From positions 28,498-92,497 of the forward strand of contig CAWGUB010000033.1 in NCBI GenBank assembly GCA_963825575.1: 64,000 nucleotides of DNA, read 5' to 3'. The translations under genes were made by a program, and so were the position numbers. Source of the stretch: JAFDBW01 sp963825575. Lineage in GTDB: Bacteria; Desulfobacterota; Desulfuromonadia; Desulfuromonadales; BM103. Positions 1-8,789 of this stretch are shown in pieces. The notes beneath the pieces are model-generated. The model searched no databases. It had not been told where the DNA came from and was given only the letters and a program-made list of their open reading frames with translations. Each line of letters opens with the position of its first letter. Position 1 is the first letter of the stretch.

Positions 1-1179
1 GAATTCAGCGGTGAGGGGGGCAGCCCTCTGGCCAGACTGGAGTCTTTTGTCAATACCCGTTGCCCGAAATGTGGCAAAGATGCGAGACGTGAGACGGATA
101 CCTTTGACACGTTCGTCGAAAGCTCCTGGTATTTCATGCGTTATGCCAGCCCGAAACATGGCTTGATGCCTGTCGATCGTGGTGCTGTCGAATACTGGAT
201 GCCTGTAGATCAGTACATCGGCGGTGTCGAGCATGCTGTCATGCATCTTCTTTACGCCAGATTCTGGACGAAGATCATGCGTGATCTGGGTATGGTCTCT
301 CTCGATGAGCCATTTGAGAACCTGTTGACCCAGGGGATGGTCTGTATGGAGACCAAGTCCTGCCCGGAACACGGCTGGCTTTACCCGGAAGAGATTGATA
401 ACGGCCTTTGCACCCGTTGCCAGAGTGCTGTTGTCTCCGGTCGTAACGAGAAGATGAGCAAGTCGAAGAAGAATGTTATAGACCCGGATGGCCTGATTAA
501 CCGGTTTGGCGCTGATACGGCGCGCCTCTTTACCCTGTTTGCCTCCCCTCCGGAAAAGGACCTCGAATGGAATGAACAGGGGGTGGAAGGCTGCTTCCGC
601 TTTCTCAACCGGGTCTGGCGGCTGGTGTACGAGAACCTGCCAATTATCAGAGGCGCTGGTGAAGTAAATGCTGGACAACTTCACTCTGAAGCCAGGGACC
701 TCCGTCGCCAGGTTCATCGCACGATCAAAAAGGTCACAGAAGACATTGACGGCAGCTTCCATTTCAACACGGCTATTGCTGCAGTCATGGAACTGGTTAA
801 CACTATCTATGTGTTCCCCGACAAGCAGTCTGCACCGGAAGTTCTGCGTGAGGCAGTTGAGTCCGTGGTCCGTCTCCTTTCTCCATTTGTGCCGCATATA
901 TGTGAGGAGTTATGGCAGAACCTGGGTTATGATGAGTCTCTGGAAAAAAGTCGCTGGCTGACCTGGGATGAAAATGCTCTCGTCGCAGATACCCTGTTGA
1001 TTGTTGTTCAGGTTAATGGCAAAGTTCGTGGTAAGGTGACCGTACCGGCAGATGCAGACAAAGGTGCCGTGGAAGCGGCAGCCCTGGCTGATGCGAATGT
1101 CGCCCGATTTACCGAGGGGAAAACCGTTCGCAAAGTCATTGTCGTGCCTGGCCGGCTGGTCAATGTGGTCATAGGGTGA
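1..1179 (+). CDS. leuS: Leucyl-tRNA synthetase, 3' part (5' end outside window)
   Basis: Charges tRNA-Leu with leucine in the cytoplasm. The reading frame is open from the first base, so only the last 392 residues are present; the N-terminal HIGH signature and most of the editing domain lie upstream. Visible are the class I family stretch TDTFVESSWYFMRYASP, a Cys pair ahead of it (CPKC), the catalytic loop KMSKS at about fragment residues 151-155, the anticodon-binding helical domain, and the C-terminal tail rich in VQVNGKVRGK, which is typical of bacterial LeuRS. The stop overlaps the start region of lptE, the same leuS-lptE-holA order as in Escherichia coli. Identity is certain; only completeness is limited by the window edge. 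Confidence 0.97.
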   Translation, partial: EFSGEGGSPLARLESFVNTRCPKCGKDARRETDTFDTFVESSWYFMRYASPKHGLMPVDRGAVEYWMPVDQYIGGVEHAVMHLLYARFWTKIMRDLGMVSLDEPFENLLTQGMVCMETKSCPEHGWLYPEEIDNGLCTRCQSAVVSGRNEKMSKSKKNVIDPDGLINRFGADTARLFTLFASPPEKDLEWNEQGVEGCFRFLNRVWRLVYENLPIIRGAGEVNAGQLHSEARDLRRQVHRTIKKVTEDIDGSFHFNTAIAAVMELVNTIYVFPDKQSAPEVLREAVESVVRLLSPFVPHICEELWQNLGYDESLEKSRWLTWDENALVADTLLIVVQVNGKVRGKVTVPADADKGAVEAAALADANVARFTEGKTVRKVIVVPGRLVNVVIG

Positions 1180-1691
1180 GAAAAATGCGTATACTGCTGA
1201 TTCTGTTGGCCCTGCTTGTTTCAGGATGTGGGTATCATGTGCCCGGCGCATCTGACGCCTGGGTAGGTGGGGATGCGCGGGTCGTATATGTCCAGTTGTT
1301 TGAAAATATGACGGCAGAGCCGTACCTGGATAATTACATGACCGATGCTCTGGTTGAAGAGCTCTCCAGATCAAGGCTTTTTGAACTGACCGAGAATGTC
1401 GACGCTGCAGAGGTGCTGATTGGCGGGACTGTTGATAGTTTTAGCAGTAGCGCGATATCCTACAGTTCGACGGACACGATTACAGACTACCGTGCAACCA
1501 TGGGAATTACTGCTCAGTTAGTCAATAACGGTGACGGCCAGGTCGCGTGGCAGAAAAAAATGCGCCGCAGTGAAGATTACAGTGCAGCCGTCAACAAAAA
1601 CCTGCAACTTGAAGGGGAGCGGCTGACCGCGAGACAGGTCGCCAGGCGACTTGCCGAGGATATCCGAGCGCAACTTCTGAACAACTTCTGA
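1176..1691 (+). CDS. lptE: LPS-assembly lipoprotein LptE
   Basis: Predicted outer-membrane lipoprotein that plugs the LptD barrel and helps place lipopolysaccharide on the cell surface. The protein is 171 residues from GTG 1176 or 168 from ATG 1185; the N-terminus is a hydrophobic signal followed by the lipobox LVSGC, with the lipidated Cys at about residue 18. The GYHVPG start of the mature protein, the NMTAEPYLDNYMTDALVEE stretch and the late position of the conserved region fit the LptE (RlpB) family. It overlaps leuS by four bases and precedes holA by 14 bases, so the three are probably co-transcribed. Sequence conservation in this family is low, so the call rests on lipobox, size and the conserved leuS-lptE-holA order. 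Confidence 0.88.
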   Translation: MRKMRILLILLALLVSGCGYHVPGASDAWVGGDARVVYVQLFENMTAEPYLDNYMTDALVEELSRSRLFELTENVDAAEVLIGGTVDSFSSSAISYSSTDTITDYRATMGITAQLVNNGDGQVAWQKKMRRSEDYSAAVNKNLQLEGERLTARQVARRLAEDIRAQLLNNF

Positions 1692-1705
1692 AGCATCTTC
1701 CGACA

Positions 1706-2707
1706 ATGTCATTAAAAGAACTGCAAAATATCCTTCAGGCCGGAACTATCCCCGGCCTGATTTTGCTTTATGGGCAGGAAGCCTATTTTGTTGAGAGGGG
1801 TATGCTGGCGGTCCGGGATGCCGTTGTCGCCCCAGAGAACAGGGATTTCAACCTCACCCAGTTCTATGGCAAGGATTTTACTGTCAATGACGTGGTGGAA
1901 CAGGCCAGGACCTTCCCCGTGTTTGCCGAGCGACGTCTCGTGATGATCAGAAACATTCACGAGTCAAGGGCCGATCAGCTGGAAGGCTTGCTGGATTACG
2001 TCTTGGACCCTGTTCCGGAAACCGTTCTACTGTTGACCGCGGAAAAGATAGACGCCCGCCGCAAAATTTTCCAATTATTTAAAAAAAACGGCGTATCGAT
2101 AGAGTTTAAAAAGATTTATGAGAACCAGCTTCCTGCTTTCGTTCGTGATCTGGCCAAGTCCAGCAACCTGACCTTGACTGCAGATGCGCTGAAGCTGTTT
2201 TGTAAAAGAGTCGGGACAAACCTGACAGAGGTCCAGGGTGAAATGGAAAAGCTGGCTGGCTACCTTGGCGAACGGGACCTGGCCGAAGAAGCTGATGTTG
2301 CAGCAATCGTCTCGGATACCCGTGTGGAGAGCATTTTCGATTTAACCGACGCGATGGGGAGGGGGGACCGTTCAACGGCCCTGACCTTGTTTGATCGCCT
2401 GATGGCCGAAGGTCAGGCGCCTTTGATGGTCCTCGCAATGATGACCCGTCATTTCAGACAGATGTGGAAAATCAGTGAGCTGATCTCACAAAAAGTTCCA
2501 CAGAGTGAATTCCCCCGCAGGGTTGGAGCCAGCCCGTATTTTCTGAAGGGGTTGATGCAGCAGGCCGCCAGGTTCGATAACCAGCAGTACAGGCATGTGT
2601 TTAATCGTTTCCTGGAAACGGACCTGGCACTGAAATCGAGTGGCGGAGAACCAAGGATGCAGTTGGAGCAACTGCTTCTCGAAATTTCCGATATGAGTGG
2701 TAAATAA
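1706..2707 (+). CDS. holA: DNA polymerase III subunit delta
   Basis: Subunit of the clamp loader that opens the beta sliding clamp at the replication fork. The 333-residue length matches HolA (about 340). Family features seen: the N-terminal LLYGQEAYFVERG stretch (a P-loop-like fold without a working ATP site), the clamp-opening region near residues 60-80, the FKKIYENQLPAFV linker, and the C-terminal helical collar domain ending in LLEISDM. It follows lptE closely and ends facing rpsT, with a shared hairpin between the two stops. Start ATG 1706 is the only one that keeps the conserved N-terminus. Confidence 0.93.
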   Translation: MSLKELQNILQAGTIPGLILLYGQEAYFVERGMLAVRDAVVAPENRDFNLTQFYGKDFTVNDVVEQARTFPVFAERRLVMIRNIHESRADQLEGLLDYVLDPVPETVLLLTAEKIDARRKIFQLFKKNGVSIEFKKIYENQLPAFVRDLAKSSNLTLTADALKLFCKRVGTNLTEVQGEMEKLAGYLGERDLAEEADVAAIVSDTRVESIFDLTDAMGRGDRSTALTLFDRLMAEGQAPLMVLAMMTRHFRQMWKISELISQKVPQSEFPRRVGASPYFLKGLMQQAARFDNQQYRHVFNRFLETDLALKSSGGEPRMQLEQLLLEISDMSGK

Positions 2708-2739
2708 AAGGGGGAGACGCTCCTCCAGGAGCGCTCCCC
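2702..2739 (-). terminator. Intrinsic terminator of rpsT (may also serve holA)
   Basis: A GC-rich inverted repeat at 2711-2739 (GGGGAG and CGCTCCT arms pairing with AGGAGCG and CTCCCC) lies between the convergent stops of holA and rpsT. Read on the minus strand it is followed by TTTTATTT, so it is a good rho-independent terminator for rpsT. On the plus strand there is no U-run, so holA termination there is uncertain. Confidence 0.75.
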
Positions 2740-2765
2740 ATGATGCGTAAAATTGTCAGAGAAAA

Positions 2766-3038
2766 TCAGTCTGCGGATTCTGTTCCGCTGACCAGTTTTG
2801 CCAGACGGCTGATTTTGCGGCTTGCCGTTGCTTTGTGAATGACGCCCTTTGTCGCCGCCTTGTCAATATAAGGGATGGCTTTTTCCAGCAGGGTTTTTGC
2901 CGTGTCAAGGTCACCATCGGCAATTGCGATGCGAACTTTTTTCACATAACTGCGCATGGTTGAGCGAATATGAGTATTCCGGGCGTTGCGAATCTTGCTT
3001 TGACGATGTCTTTTCTCTGCGGATTTGTGATTTGCCAC
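2766..3038 (-). CDS. rpsT: 30S ribosomal protein S20
   Basis: Small-subunit protein that binds 16S rRNA near its 5' domain. The 90-residue, strongly basic, helical protein starts MANHKSAEKRHRQSKIRNAR, the family signature, and contains the conserved KATASRKISRLAKLV C-terminal stretch. It is a single-gene unit on the minus strand with its own promoter and terminator, as rpsT often is. The ATG is preceded by a GGAGGAA-type ribosome binding site on the minus strand. Confidence 0.98.
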   Translation of the reverse strand: MANHKSAEKRHRQSKIRNARNTHIRSTMRSYVKKVRIAIADGDLDTAKTLLEKAIPYIDKAATKGVIHKATASRKISRLAKLVSGTESAD

Positions 3039-3091
3039 TTTTATTCCTCCAGCCTATTTTCTTTGCGTGATTTATTTTCTAAAGCGTCAGT

Positions 3092-3120
3092 TTTATAACA
3101 TTGGCAGGAACAACAGTCAA
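3092..3120 (-). promoter_or_regulatory. Sigma-70-type promoter of rpsT
   Basis: On the minus strand TTGACT (3120-3115) and TATAAA (3097-3092) are separated by exactly 17 bp, placing transcription start about 45 bp upstream of the rpsT ATG. This is one of the best-matched vegetative promoters in the window. Confidence 0.75.
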
Positions 3121-3227
3121 GATAAAAAGATTCCAATATACAAAAAAATAGTGTTTAATTTAAGCATGTTATGAATATTAAGGGCGGGATTAATGGAAAA
3201 TAATGCATTGTTCTGGGTGTTGATGTC

Positions 3228-4823
3228 GTGTCTGTAGCCAGCGAAGAGAAAAAACATATCTCGAGAGCGACCGGTGTTTTGACCTTGGCGACCACGGCCA
3301 GCAGGATTGCCGGCCTGGTTCGTGACATGGTTGTTGCTGCGATATTCGGCGCGGGAATGGTGACAGATGCGTTTTTCGTCGCGTTCACTATCCCTAACCT
3401 GTTGCGCAGATTCTTTGCCGAGGGTTCTCTGACGGCTGCATTTGTGCCGACCTTTACCGATGTGCTCCACCATGAAGGCACCGATGAAGCGCGCCGGGTT
3501 GTTCGTATCTGTTGGACACTCCTTCTGCTGGTTCTTGCCTGTGTCACGCTGCTTGGGATTATGTCGTCACCCTGGCTGGTCAAGCTGATCGGTTATGGTT
3601 TTGCCGGAACGGCCGGGAAACTGGCCCTGACCGATCTTCTTAATCGGTTGATGTTCCCTTATATCTTCTTCGTCAGCCTGGTCGCGCTCTTTGCCGGTGT
3701 ACTGAATGTATCAGGGCATTTCCTCTTGCCGGCCCTCTCTCCGGTACTGTTGAACCTGTCCATGATCGGCGCTGCACTGGTCCTTGCCCCGCGAATGGAT
3801 GAACCGATAACGGCTCTCGCTTATGGCGTACTTCTCGGCGGCGTGATTCAGTTTGCCATGCAGATCCCGGTTTTATACCGCCGTGGATACGATCTGAGGC
3901 CGGATTTCAACTTCCGCCACAGCGCGGTTATCCGTATCATGAAGTTGATGGTCCCCGGGATCCTCGGGGTGGCTATCTACCAGATCAATGTCGTGGTAAC
4001 TCGTTTGATGGCTTCTTTTCTTCAGGAGGGCAGTGTCTCCTGGCTCTATTATGGACAGAGGCTTTTCGAGTTTCCCCAAGGTGTTTTTGTGGTTTCTCTG
4101 GCCCAGGCGGTGTTGCCAACCATGAGTCGGCAGGCTTCGGCTGAGGATCTGGATGGTTTCCGTGAGTCATTGCGGTTCGCTCTGGCTCTGATCATGCTGG
4201 TTACCATCCCTGCAGCTGTGGGGCTGGTCCTCTGCAACGAGGCAGTATACAGCCTGTTCTTTATGCGCGGGAGCTTTTCCGCGTTCGATGTTTCCCAGTC
4301 GGCTAAAGCTCTGGCCTGGTATGCTCCTGGTCTCCTGTTCGTCGGAATCAGTCGCGTGGCTGTGCCGTGTTTTTATGCCATGAAAGATACCCGTACCCCC
4401 GTGATAATTTCTTTCTGGACATTGTTGGTCAACGTCGTCGCCGGTCTGCTGTTGATGCAGGTTATGGGGCATGCCGGACTGGCATTAGCCCTGACGATAG
4501 CATCGGTCTTCAATGCCTTGATCCTCATCGTGCTGCTTGTAAAGAAGCTCGGAAAAGTGGATATTGCCGGGATACTCAACACCATTCTGAAAACTATCCC
4601 TGGATTGTGTTTTATGAGTATTGTGGTGGCCATGATCCTCGGGCAGGCAGACTGGTTAGCTGTCGGGCCGTTCTTGCCGCGTTTCGCCCTCCTCAGTACC
4701 GCGGTTGTGTCCGGCTGTCTCGTTTATCTGGTCGGTTTACGGATATTCGGGGTCAGAGAGGTTCAGCAGGCCTGGTCAATGATTGGCGGACGTTTGTCGT
4801 TTTCGAAGAAAAGTGAGCTATGA
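3228..4823 (+). CDS. murJ: Lipid II flippase MurJ (MviN family)
   Basis: Integral membrane protein that moves the peptidoglycan precursor lipid II across the cytoplasmic membrane. The 531 residues contain about 14 hydrophobic segments and the family stretches FGAGMVTDAFFVAFTIPNLL, RRFFAEGSLTAAFVPTF and FEFPQGVFVVSLAQAVLPT. The start is a GTG at 3228; no in-frame ATG fits and the ribosome binding site is weak, so the exact start could differ by a few codons. The stop overlaps the start of ogt (ATGA), implying translational coupling. Confidence 0.95.
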   Translation: MSVASEEKKHISRATGVLTLATTASRIAGLVRDMVVAAIFGAGMVTDAFFVAFTIPNLLRRFFAEGSLTAAFVPTFTDVLHHEGTDEARRVVRICWTLLLLVLACVTLLGIMSSPWLVKLIGYGFAGTAGKLALTDLLNRLMFPYIFFVSLVALFAGVLNVSGHFLLPALSPVLLNLSMIGAALVLAPRMDEPITALAYGVLLGGVIQFAMQIPVLYRRGYDLRPDFNFRHSAVIRIMKLMVPGILGVAIYQINVVVTRLMASFLQEGSVSWLYYGQRLFEFPQGVFVVSLAQAVLPTMSRQASAEDLDGFRESLRFALALIMLVTIPAAVGLVLCNEAVYSLFFMRGSFSAFDVSQSAKALAWYAPGLLFVGISRVAVPCFYAMKDTRTPVIISFWTLLVNVVAGLLLMQVMGHAGLALALTIASVFNALILIVLLVKKLGKVDIAGILNTILKTIPGLCFMSIVVAMILGQADWLAVGPFLPRFALLSTAVVSGCLVYLVGLRIFGVREVQQAWSMIGGRLSFSKKSEL

Positions 4824-5332
4824 GAGCGAAACAGTGGCATACGTTATCGTTTGAATACGGCACAGTGGCTCTTGTGGTCAGCGGCAGCCATTTATCCCGG
4901 ATCTGTTTCACGCGTTCCTTTGCTGAGTCCGTGCTGGAGGTGCACAGGCATTGTTCTGATGCCAGTCAGAGCTCGCACCCACTGATCAGCGAGGTTTTTG
5001 TGCAGTTGCAGGAATATTTTCAGGGGGCCAGGAGAGCTTTTGATGTCAGGCTCGATAATACCGAATTGTCCTGCTTTGCTCGAAAAGTCCACAAGGCGTT
5101 GCTCGAGGTACCCTATGGCTCGCTGATTTCGTATCTTGATCTGGCCAGGATGGCAGGTTCGCCAGGCGCGGCACGGGCCGTTGGACGGGTCATGTCAACA
5201 AACCCCTTCCCACTGATCGTGCCTTGCCACCGCGTCGTCAATGCTGATGGTCGCCTGGGGCAGTATTCCGGGGGCTTTGGCAGAGAGACCAAGGCCAGGC
5301 TGATTGATTTGGAGCGTGGACTCGAATCATAA
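4820..5332 (+). CDS. ogt: Methylated-DNA--protein-cysteine methyltransferase
   Basis: Suicide repair protein that transfers the methyl group from O6-methylguanine to its own cysteine. The 170-residue protein carries the active-site motif PCHRVV with Cys136, the helix-turn-helix region VPYGSLISYLDLARMAGSP before it, and the NPFPLIVPCH context of the Ogt/MGMT family. It overlaps murJ by four bases. Similarity to Ogt rather than to the longer Ada C-terminal domain is inferred from length and domain content. Confidence 0.95.
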   Translation: MRAKQWHTLSFEYGTVALVVSGSHLSRICFTRSFAESVLEVHRHCSDASQSSHPLISEVFVQLQEYFQGARRAFDVRLDNTELSCFARKVHKALLEVPYGSLISYLDLARMAGSPGAARAVGRVMSTNPFPLIVPCHRVVNADGRLGQYSGGFGRETKARLIDLERGLES

Positions 5333-5386
5333 CCGTCGCAGGGCCCGGGTATATAATCGCCATCCACACAATGCTATCAGGTGTTT

Positions 5387-6466
5387 ATGCAGATTTCCGG
5401 ACGTATGACATTACTCCTTCTGTCGGTGGCCTGCCTGGTTTTCCTTAGCGCATGTGGGGAGAGTGGCTACCTGCTCCAGAGCGTCAAAGGCCATCTGGGC
5501 CTGCTGTCGCGCGCGCAGTCGATAGAGGAGATTCTGACCAGCAACGAAGAACCGGAAATTGTCCTCAACCAGTTGGAAACGGTTGTCAGGTTGAGAAAGT
5601 TTGCTGTCGATTCACTGCACCTGCCTGACAATGGCAGCTATCATGAATATGCAGACCTGGGACGACCCTACGTTGTCTGGAACCTGACCGCAGCGCCTGA
5701 GTTTTCTCTCGAGATGAAACAATGGTGTTTCCCCGTCGTCGGTTGTGTCACATATCGTGGCTACTTTGACGAAAGCACGGCACTGGCCATGGCCAAGGGC
5801 CTGTCTGCACAAAGTTTTGACGTCGACGTTTACGGGGTTGAGGCCTACTCGACTCTCAACTGGTTTGATGATCCTGTCCTGAATACCTTCCTGAAAAATG
5901 ATGAAATCCATCTGGCCGCATTGCTGTTTCATGAGATGGCACATCAGGTTATTTATGTGCCCGATGCCACGACATTTAACGAATCTTTTGCCAAAACAGT
6001 CGAAATAGAAGGCTTGCGGCGCTGGTTTCATAGCGCGGAATCCGACGGTCTGTGGCAGGAGTGCCTGCTGCGTGAAAAAAGGTCTGCCGATTTCCAGGAT
6101 TTTCTGAGTGGCATACGTCTTGAGTTGCAGACCGTTTATACTGCCGACTTGGAGGTCCAGGAGAAAAGGCTGGTAAAGAAACAGATTATTTCAGATAGCT
6201 ATGAGAGCTATGCTCGATTGAAAGAGGGGTGGGGTGGTTATACAGGTTATGACCGGTGGATGGAGCAAGGGATCAACAATGCGCGACTCTCCTCGGCTGC
6301 AGCCTACCATGATCTGGTCTCGGCATTTCAGACTCTTTTGCGGAGAGTCGATTTTGATCTGCCCGCCTTTTATGCCGAAGTGAGAAAGCTCGCGGCGCTG
6401 CCTGAAGATGCGCGTCAGGCAAAGCTGAAGTCACTGTCTCCTCGTCTCAACGCTGCTCTGAATTAA
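5387..6466 (+). CDS. Lipoprotein zinc aminopeptidase, PF10023 (DUF2265) family
   Basis: Predicted membrane-anchored metallopeptidase. From ATG 5387 the protein has 359 residues; a hydrophobic signal ends in the lipobox LSAC with Cys at about 23. The zinc motif HEMAH lies at about residues 182-186, followed by NESFAKTVEIEG, which supplies the downstream Glu typical of gluzincin-type peptidases. The LGRPYVVWNLTAAPEFSL and CFPVVGCVTYRGYF stretches are characteristic of the COG4324 putative aminopeptidase family. Its substrate is unknown. ATG 5387 is preferred over GTG 5381 because AGGTG sits just before it; TATAAT at 5352-5357 may be a -10 box, although no clear -35 is visible. Confidence 0.85.
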   Translation: MQISGRMTLLLLSVACLVFLSACGESGYLLQSVKGHLGLLSRAQSIEEILTSNEEPEIVLNQLETVVRLRKFAVDSLHLPDNGSYHEYADLGRPYVVWNLTAAPEFSLEMKQWCFPVVGCVTYRGYFDESTALAMAKGLSAQSFDVDVYGVEAYSTLNWFDDPVLNTFLKNDEIHLAALLFHEMAHQVIYVPDATTFNESFAKTVEIEGLRRWFHSAESDGLWQECLLREKRSADFQDFLSGIRLELQTVYTADLEVQEKRLVKKQIISDSYESYARLKEGWGGYTGYDRWMEQGINNARLSSAAAYHDLVSAFQTLLRRVDFDLPAFYAEVRKLAALPEDARQAKLKSLSPRLNAALN

Positions 6467-6588
6467 TCAAATTCATCTGCGCAGAGCAACAGGAAGCAGC
6501 AGCCATGACCGTTAGTCCTGCTTGATAAGTGGCTTTGTACAAGTATACTTTTCCGGGCAGTATTTGAACTGTAAATTGAGGGTCGCAA

Positions 6589-7380
6589 ATGCTTGGAGCA
6601 ATTGCCGGAGATGTAATCGGCTCGCGTTTTGAACATGCCAGGATCAAAAGCAAGGATTTTGATCTGTTCAATCGGCAGAGTACGTTTACCGATGATACGG
6701 TTCATACCGTTGCCCTGGCAGACAGCCTTCTGAATAAAGTTTCTTATCAGGTCAAACTCCGGGAATATTTCCACCACTATCCGGCCGCCGGGTACGGCGG
6801 TCGTTTCCGGCGTTGGGCAAGGGCGCCAAATCCTGTTCCTTATGGTAGCTATGGTAACGGGTCTGCAATGCGCGTCAGCCCGATTGCCTGGTTCTATGAC
6901 ACCCTTGAGGATGTCCTCTCAGAAGCGTTAAGGAGCGCCGAGGTGACCCATAACCACCCGGAGGGTATCCGTGGCGCCCAGGCCGTTGCTGGCGCTATTT
7001 TCATGGCACGTAACGGGGCCAGCAAGGTTGTCATCCGCAATTACGTCGAAGACTCATTCAATTACGAGTTGTCCGCAACAATTGAAGAGATCAGACCGGA
7101 TTACAGGTTTGATGTCTCATGCCAGGGCTCGGTTCCGCAGGCGATCATAGCGTTCCTGGAAGCAAAGGACTTTGAAGATGCCGTCCGTAATGCGGTGTCT
7201 CTGGGAGGGGATAGTGACACCCAGGCCTGTATCGCCGGGAGTATCGCAGAAGCGTATTTCGGGGTGGTCCCGGAACATATAAAGACCCAGGCACTGTCCT
7301 GTCTGGATGAAAGACTGTCTTCAGTTTTAAAAGTCTTTTATGAGAAAGTGTCAGGCGTTTTCCGGTATTCCGAAATGTGA
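6589..7380 (+). CDS. ADP-ribosylglycohydrolase family protein
   Basis: Member of the DraG/ARH fold, which removes ADP-ribose from arginine or related acceptors using two magnesium ions. The 263-residue protein has both metal-binding signatures: FTDDT at about residues 33-37 and GGDSDTQAC near residue 207. The GAIAGDVIGSRFE N-terminus is family-typical. Family members include nitrogenase reactivating DraG, ADP-ribosyl-arginine hydrolases and proteins of unknown target, and sequence alone does not separate them. No ADP-ribosyltransferase gene is next to it. A GAGGG ribosome binding site precedes the ATG. It lies about 2.3 kb upstream of glnB, which may be coincidence. Confidence 0.88.
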   Translation: MLGAIAGDVIGSRFEHARIKSKDFDLFNRQSTFTDDTVHTVALADSLLNKVSYQVKLREYFHHYPAAGYGGRFRRWARAPNPVPYGSYGNGSAMRVSPIAWFYDTLEDVLSEALRSAEVTHNHPEGIRGAQAVAGAIFMARNGASKVVIRNYVEDSFNYELSATIEEIRPDYRFDVSCQGSVPQAIIAFLEAKDFEDAVRNAVSLGGDSDTQACIAGSIAEAYFGVVPEHIKTQALSCLDERLSSVLKVFYEKVSGVFRYSEM

Positions 7381-7416
7381 GAGCCAGAACTTCAATAATC
7401 AATTACGGAGAACAAT

Positions 7417-7947
7417 ATGCTGATTATGAATGAACTTGCCGAAGTTGCCGGATTAATGCGCGCCGCCGAGAACCTTTGTGTTGCCGCACGAACAGCTCCC
7501 AAAGGCAAGGGGAAAGACCTGCTTGTGACAGCGGTGGTGACAGAGGATGATAAAGAGCGTCTCCAGCAGCAGATGAGGCAAATTGGTGAACGCGATGGCG
7601 TGATTTTTTTTCTTCGTGATGCAGATAATATTGGCCATGCCCCGGTTGTTGTCCTGATCGGCACTCGCAAGGAGCCGTTGCAGATCCCTGCGTGTGGTTT
7701 CTGCGGTTTTGACGATTGCGATACCATGGCCAGCGCAGGGGGGACTTGCTCGTTCAATACCGGTGATCTAGGTATTGCGGTCGGCTCAGCGGTCGCTCTT
7801 GCTGCAGACCTGCGAATCGACAACCGGGTAATGTACACTGCCGGCAAGGCTGCCATTGAGCTTGGTATCCTTGGCGGGGATGTGAAGATCGCCTACGGCA
7901 TACCTTTGGCTGCTAAAGGCAAAAATCCTTTTTTTGACAGAAACTGA
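7417..7947 (+). CDS. DUF2148 ferredoxin-like cysteine-rich protein
   Basis: Small cytoplasmic protein (176 residues) of the DUF2148/COG4739 family, described as containing a ferredoxin-like domain; molecular role unknown. Cysteines at 93, 96, 101 and 111 (ACGFCGFDDC, then GGTC) form a likely metal or iron-sulfur site. The remainder is an alpha/beta protein with GILGGDVKIAYGIPL near the C-terminus. A TACGGAGAA ribosome binding site precedes ATG 7417. It lies 36 bases downstream of the ADP-ribosylglycohydrolase and may be co-transcribed. The family is common in anaerobes. Confidence 0.85.
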   Translation: MLIMNELAEVAGLMRAAENLCVAARTAPKGKGKDLLVTAVVTEDDKERLQQQMRQIGERDGVIFFLRDADNIGHAPVVVLIGTRKEPLQIPACGFCGFDDCDTMASAGGTCSFNTGDLGIAVGSAVALAADLRIDNRVMYTAGKAAIELGILGGDVKIAYGIPLAAKGKNPFFDRN

Positions 7948-8025
7948 GAAAACGGGAAATGGGGGGCGGGTTCTGGATATTGGCCCCTCCTTGCCCAGCC
8001 CTGGACAATCAACGCTCTATTTTAA

Positions 8026-8634
8026 ATGACTGATCCGAACGAGCTTTTTGATATCGTGAATAACGACGACGAGGTCATCGGACAGGCTCCGCGCAACGTC
8101 TGCCATGGCAACCCGGCCCTGATCCATCGCGCTGTACATGTGCTGGTGTTTAACAGCTCTGGGGGGTTGTTGCTGCAGAAACGTGCTCCTGACAAAGATA
8201 TCCAGCCGGGCAAATGGGATACCAGTGTCGGTGGACACCTCAACTCTGGAGAAGCTTATCTCGCTGCGGCATATCGTGAAATGTCTGAAGAGCTGGGATT
8301 GACCGGTTTGCCACTAACCCACCTGTACCGGTCGGTAATCAGAAACCAGGTTGAGTCGGAAAACCTGCGGACATATCTCGCAATCACTGATGGTGTCATT
8401 GCATACGAGCGCAGCGAAATCTCTGAGGTCCGCTTCTGGTCGCATGATCAAATTGATCAGGCTCTGGGCCAGGGAGTTTTTACTCCGAATTTCGAAGAAG
8501 AATGGCAGATGTTCCAGGGCTTTGCCCGCCGTTACCAATCGGCGGATTCCGACCGAATAGCTTTCTGTTCCGGGGCGTCTTTCCCTGACCTTTGGCGGGA
8601 GTTGTACAACAGTTGTTGTCCGGATTCCGAGTGA
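8026..8634 (+). CDS. Nudix hydrolase, YfcD/isopentenyl-diphosphate-isomerase-like
   Basis: Predicted pyrophosphohydrolase acting on a nucleoside diphosphate linked to another group. The 202-residue protein has a complete Nudix box from Gly70 to Leu92, with the catalytic REMSEEL core. The N-terminal region (DEVIGQAPRNVCHGNPALIHRAVHVLVF) is shared with YfcD and with type I IPP isomerases, but no isoprenoid genes are nearby, so hydrolase is the safer call. No strong ribosome binding site is seen before ATG 8026. Confidence 0.87.
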   Translation: MTDPNELFDIVNNDDEVIGQAPRNVCHGNPALIHRAVHVLVFNSSGGLLLQKRAPDKDIQPGKWDTSVGGHLNSGEAYLAAAYREMSEELGLTGLPLTHLYRSVIRNQVESENLRTYLAITDGVIAYERSEISEVRFWSHDQIDQALGQGVFTPNFEEEWQMFQGFARRYQSADSDRIAFCSGASFPDLWRELYNSCCPDSE

Positions 8635-8717
8635 TGCTCAAAAGCTGGGCAATTTGTTGTCAATATGCTTTATTTGTGAGCATCTATTCGCTTTCTTGTT
8701 GACGTGATGGATTGACG

Positions 8718-8737
8718 CACAAGTGCTTTTGCTTGTG
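8718..8737. promoter_or_regulatory. Inverted repeat upstream of glnB, candidate enhancer site
   Basis: CACAAG at 8718-8723 and CTTGTG at 8732-8737 form a perfect 6-bp inverted repeat centred about 64 bp upstream of the -24 box of the glnB promoter. Sigma-54 promoters need an upstream activator, and this is the most symmetric sequence in the right place. It does not match the textbook NtrC site closely, so the binding protein is unknown. Confidence 0.4.
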
Positions 8738-8789
8738 AAATCTTATAAATATTAGCACTTTAGCAATGTTTGTTGGTCTGTTTTGTTTT

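Noticed and set aside
8711..8735. GCACAAGTGCTTTTGC as a sigma-54 promoter for glnB
   Set aside because: The spacing between the GCAC and TTGC blocks is too long; the element at 8790-8805 has the exact GG-N10-GC spacing.
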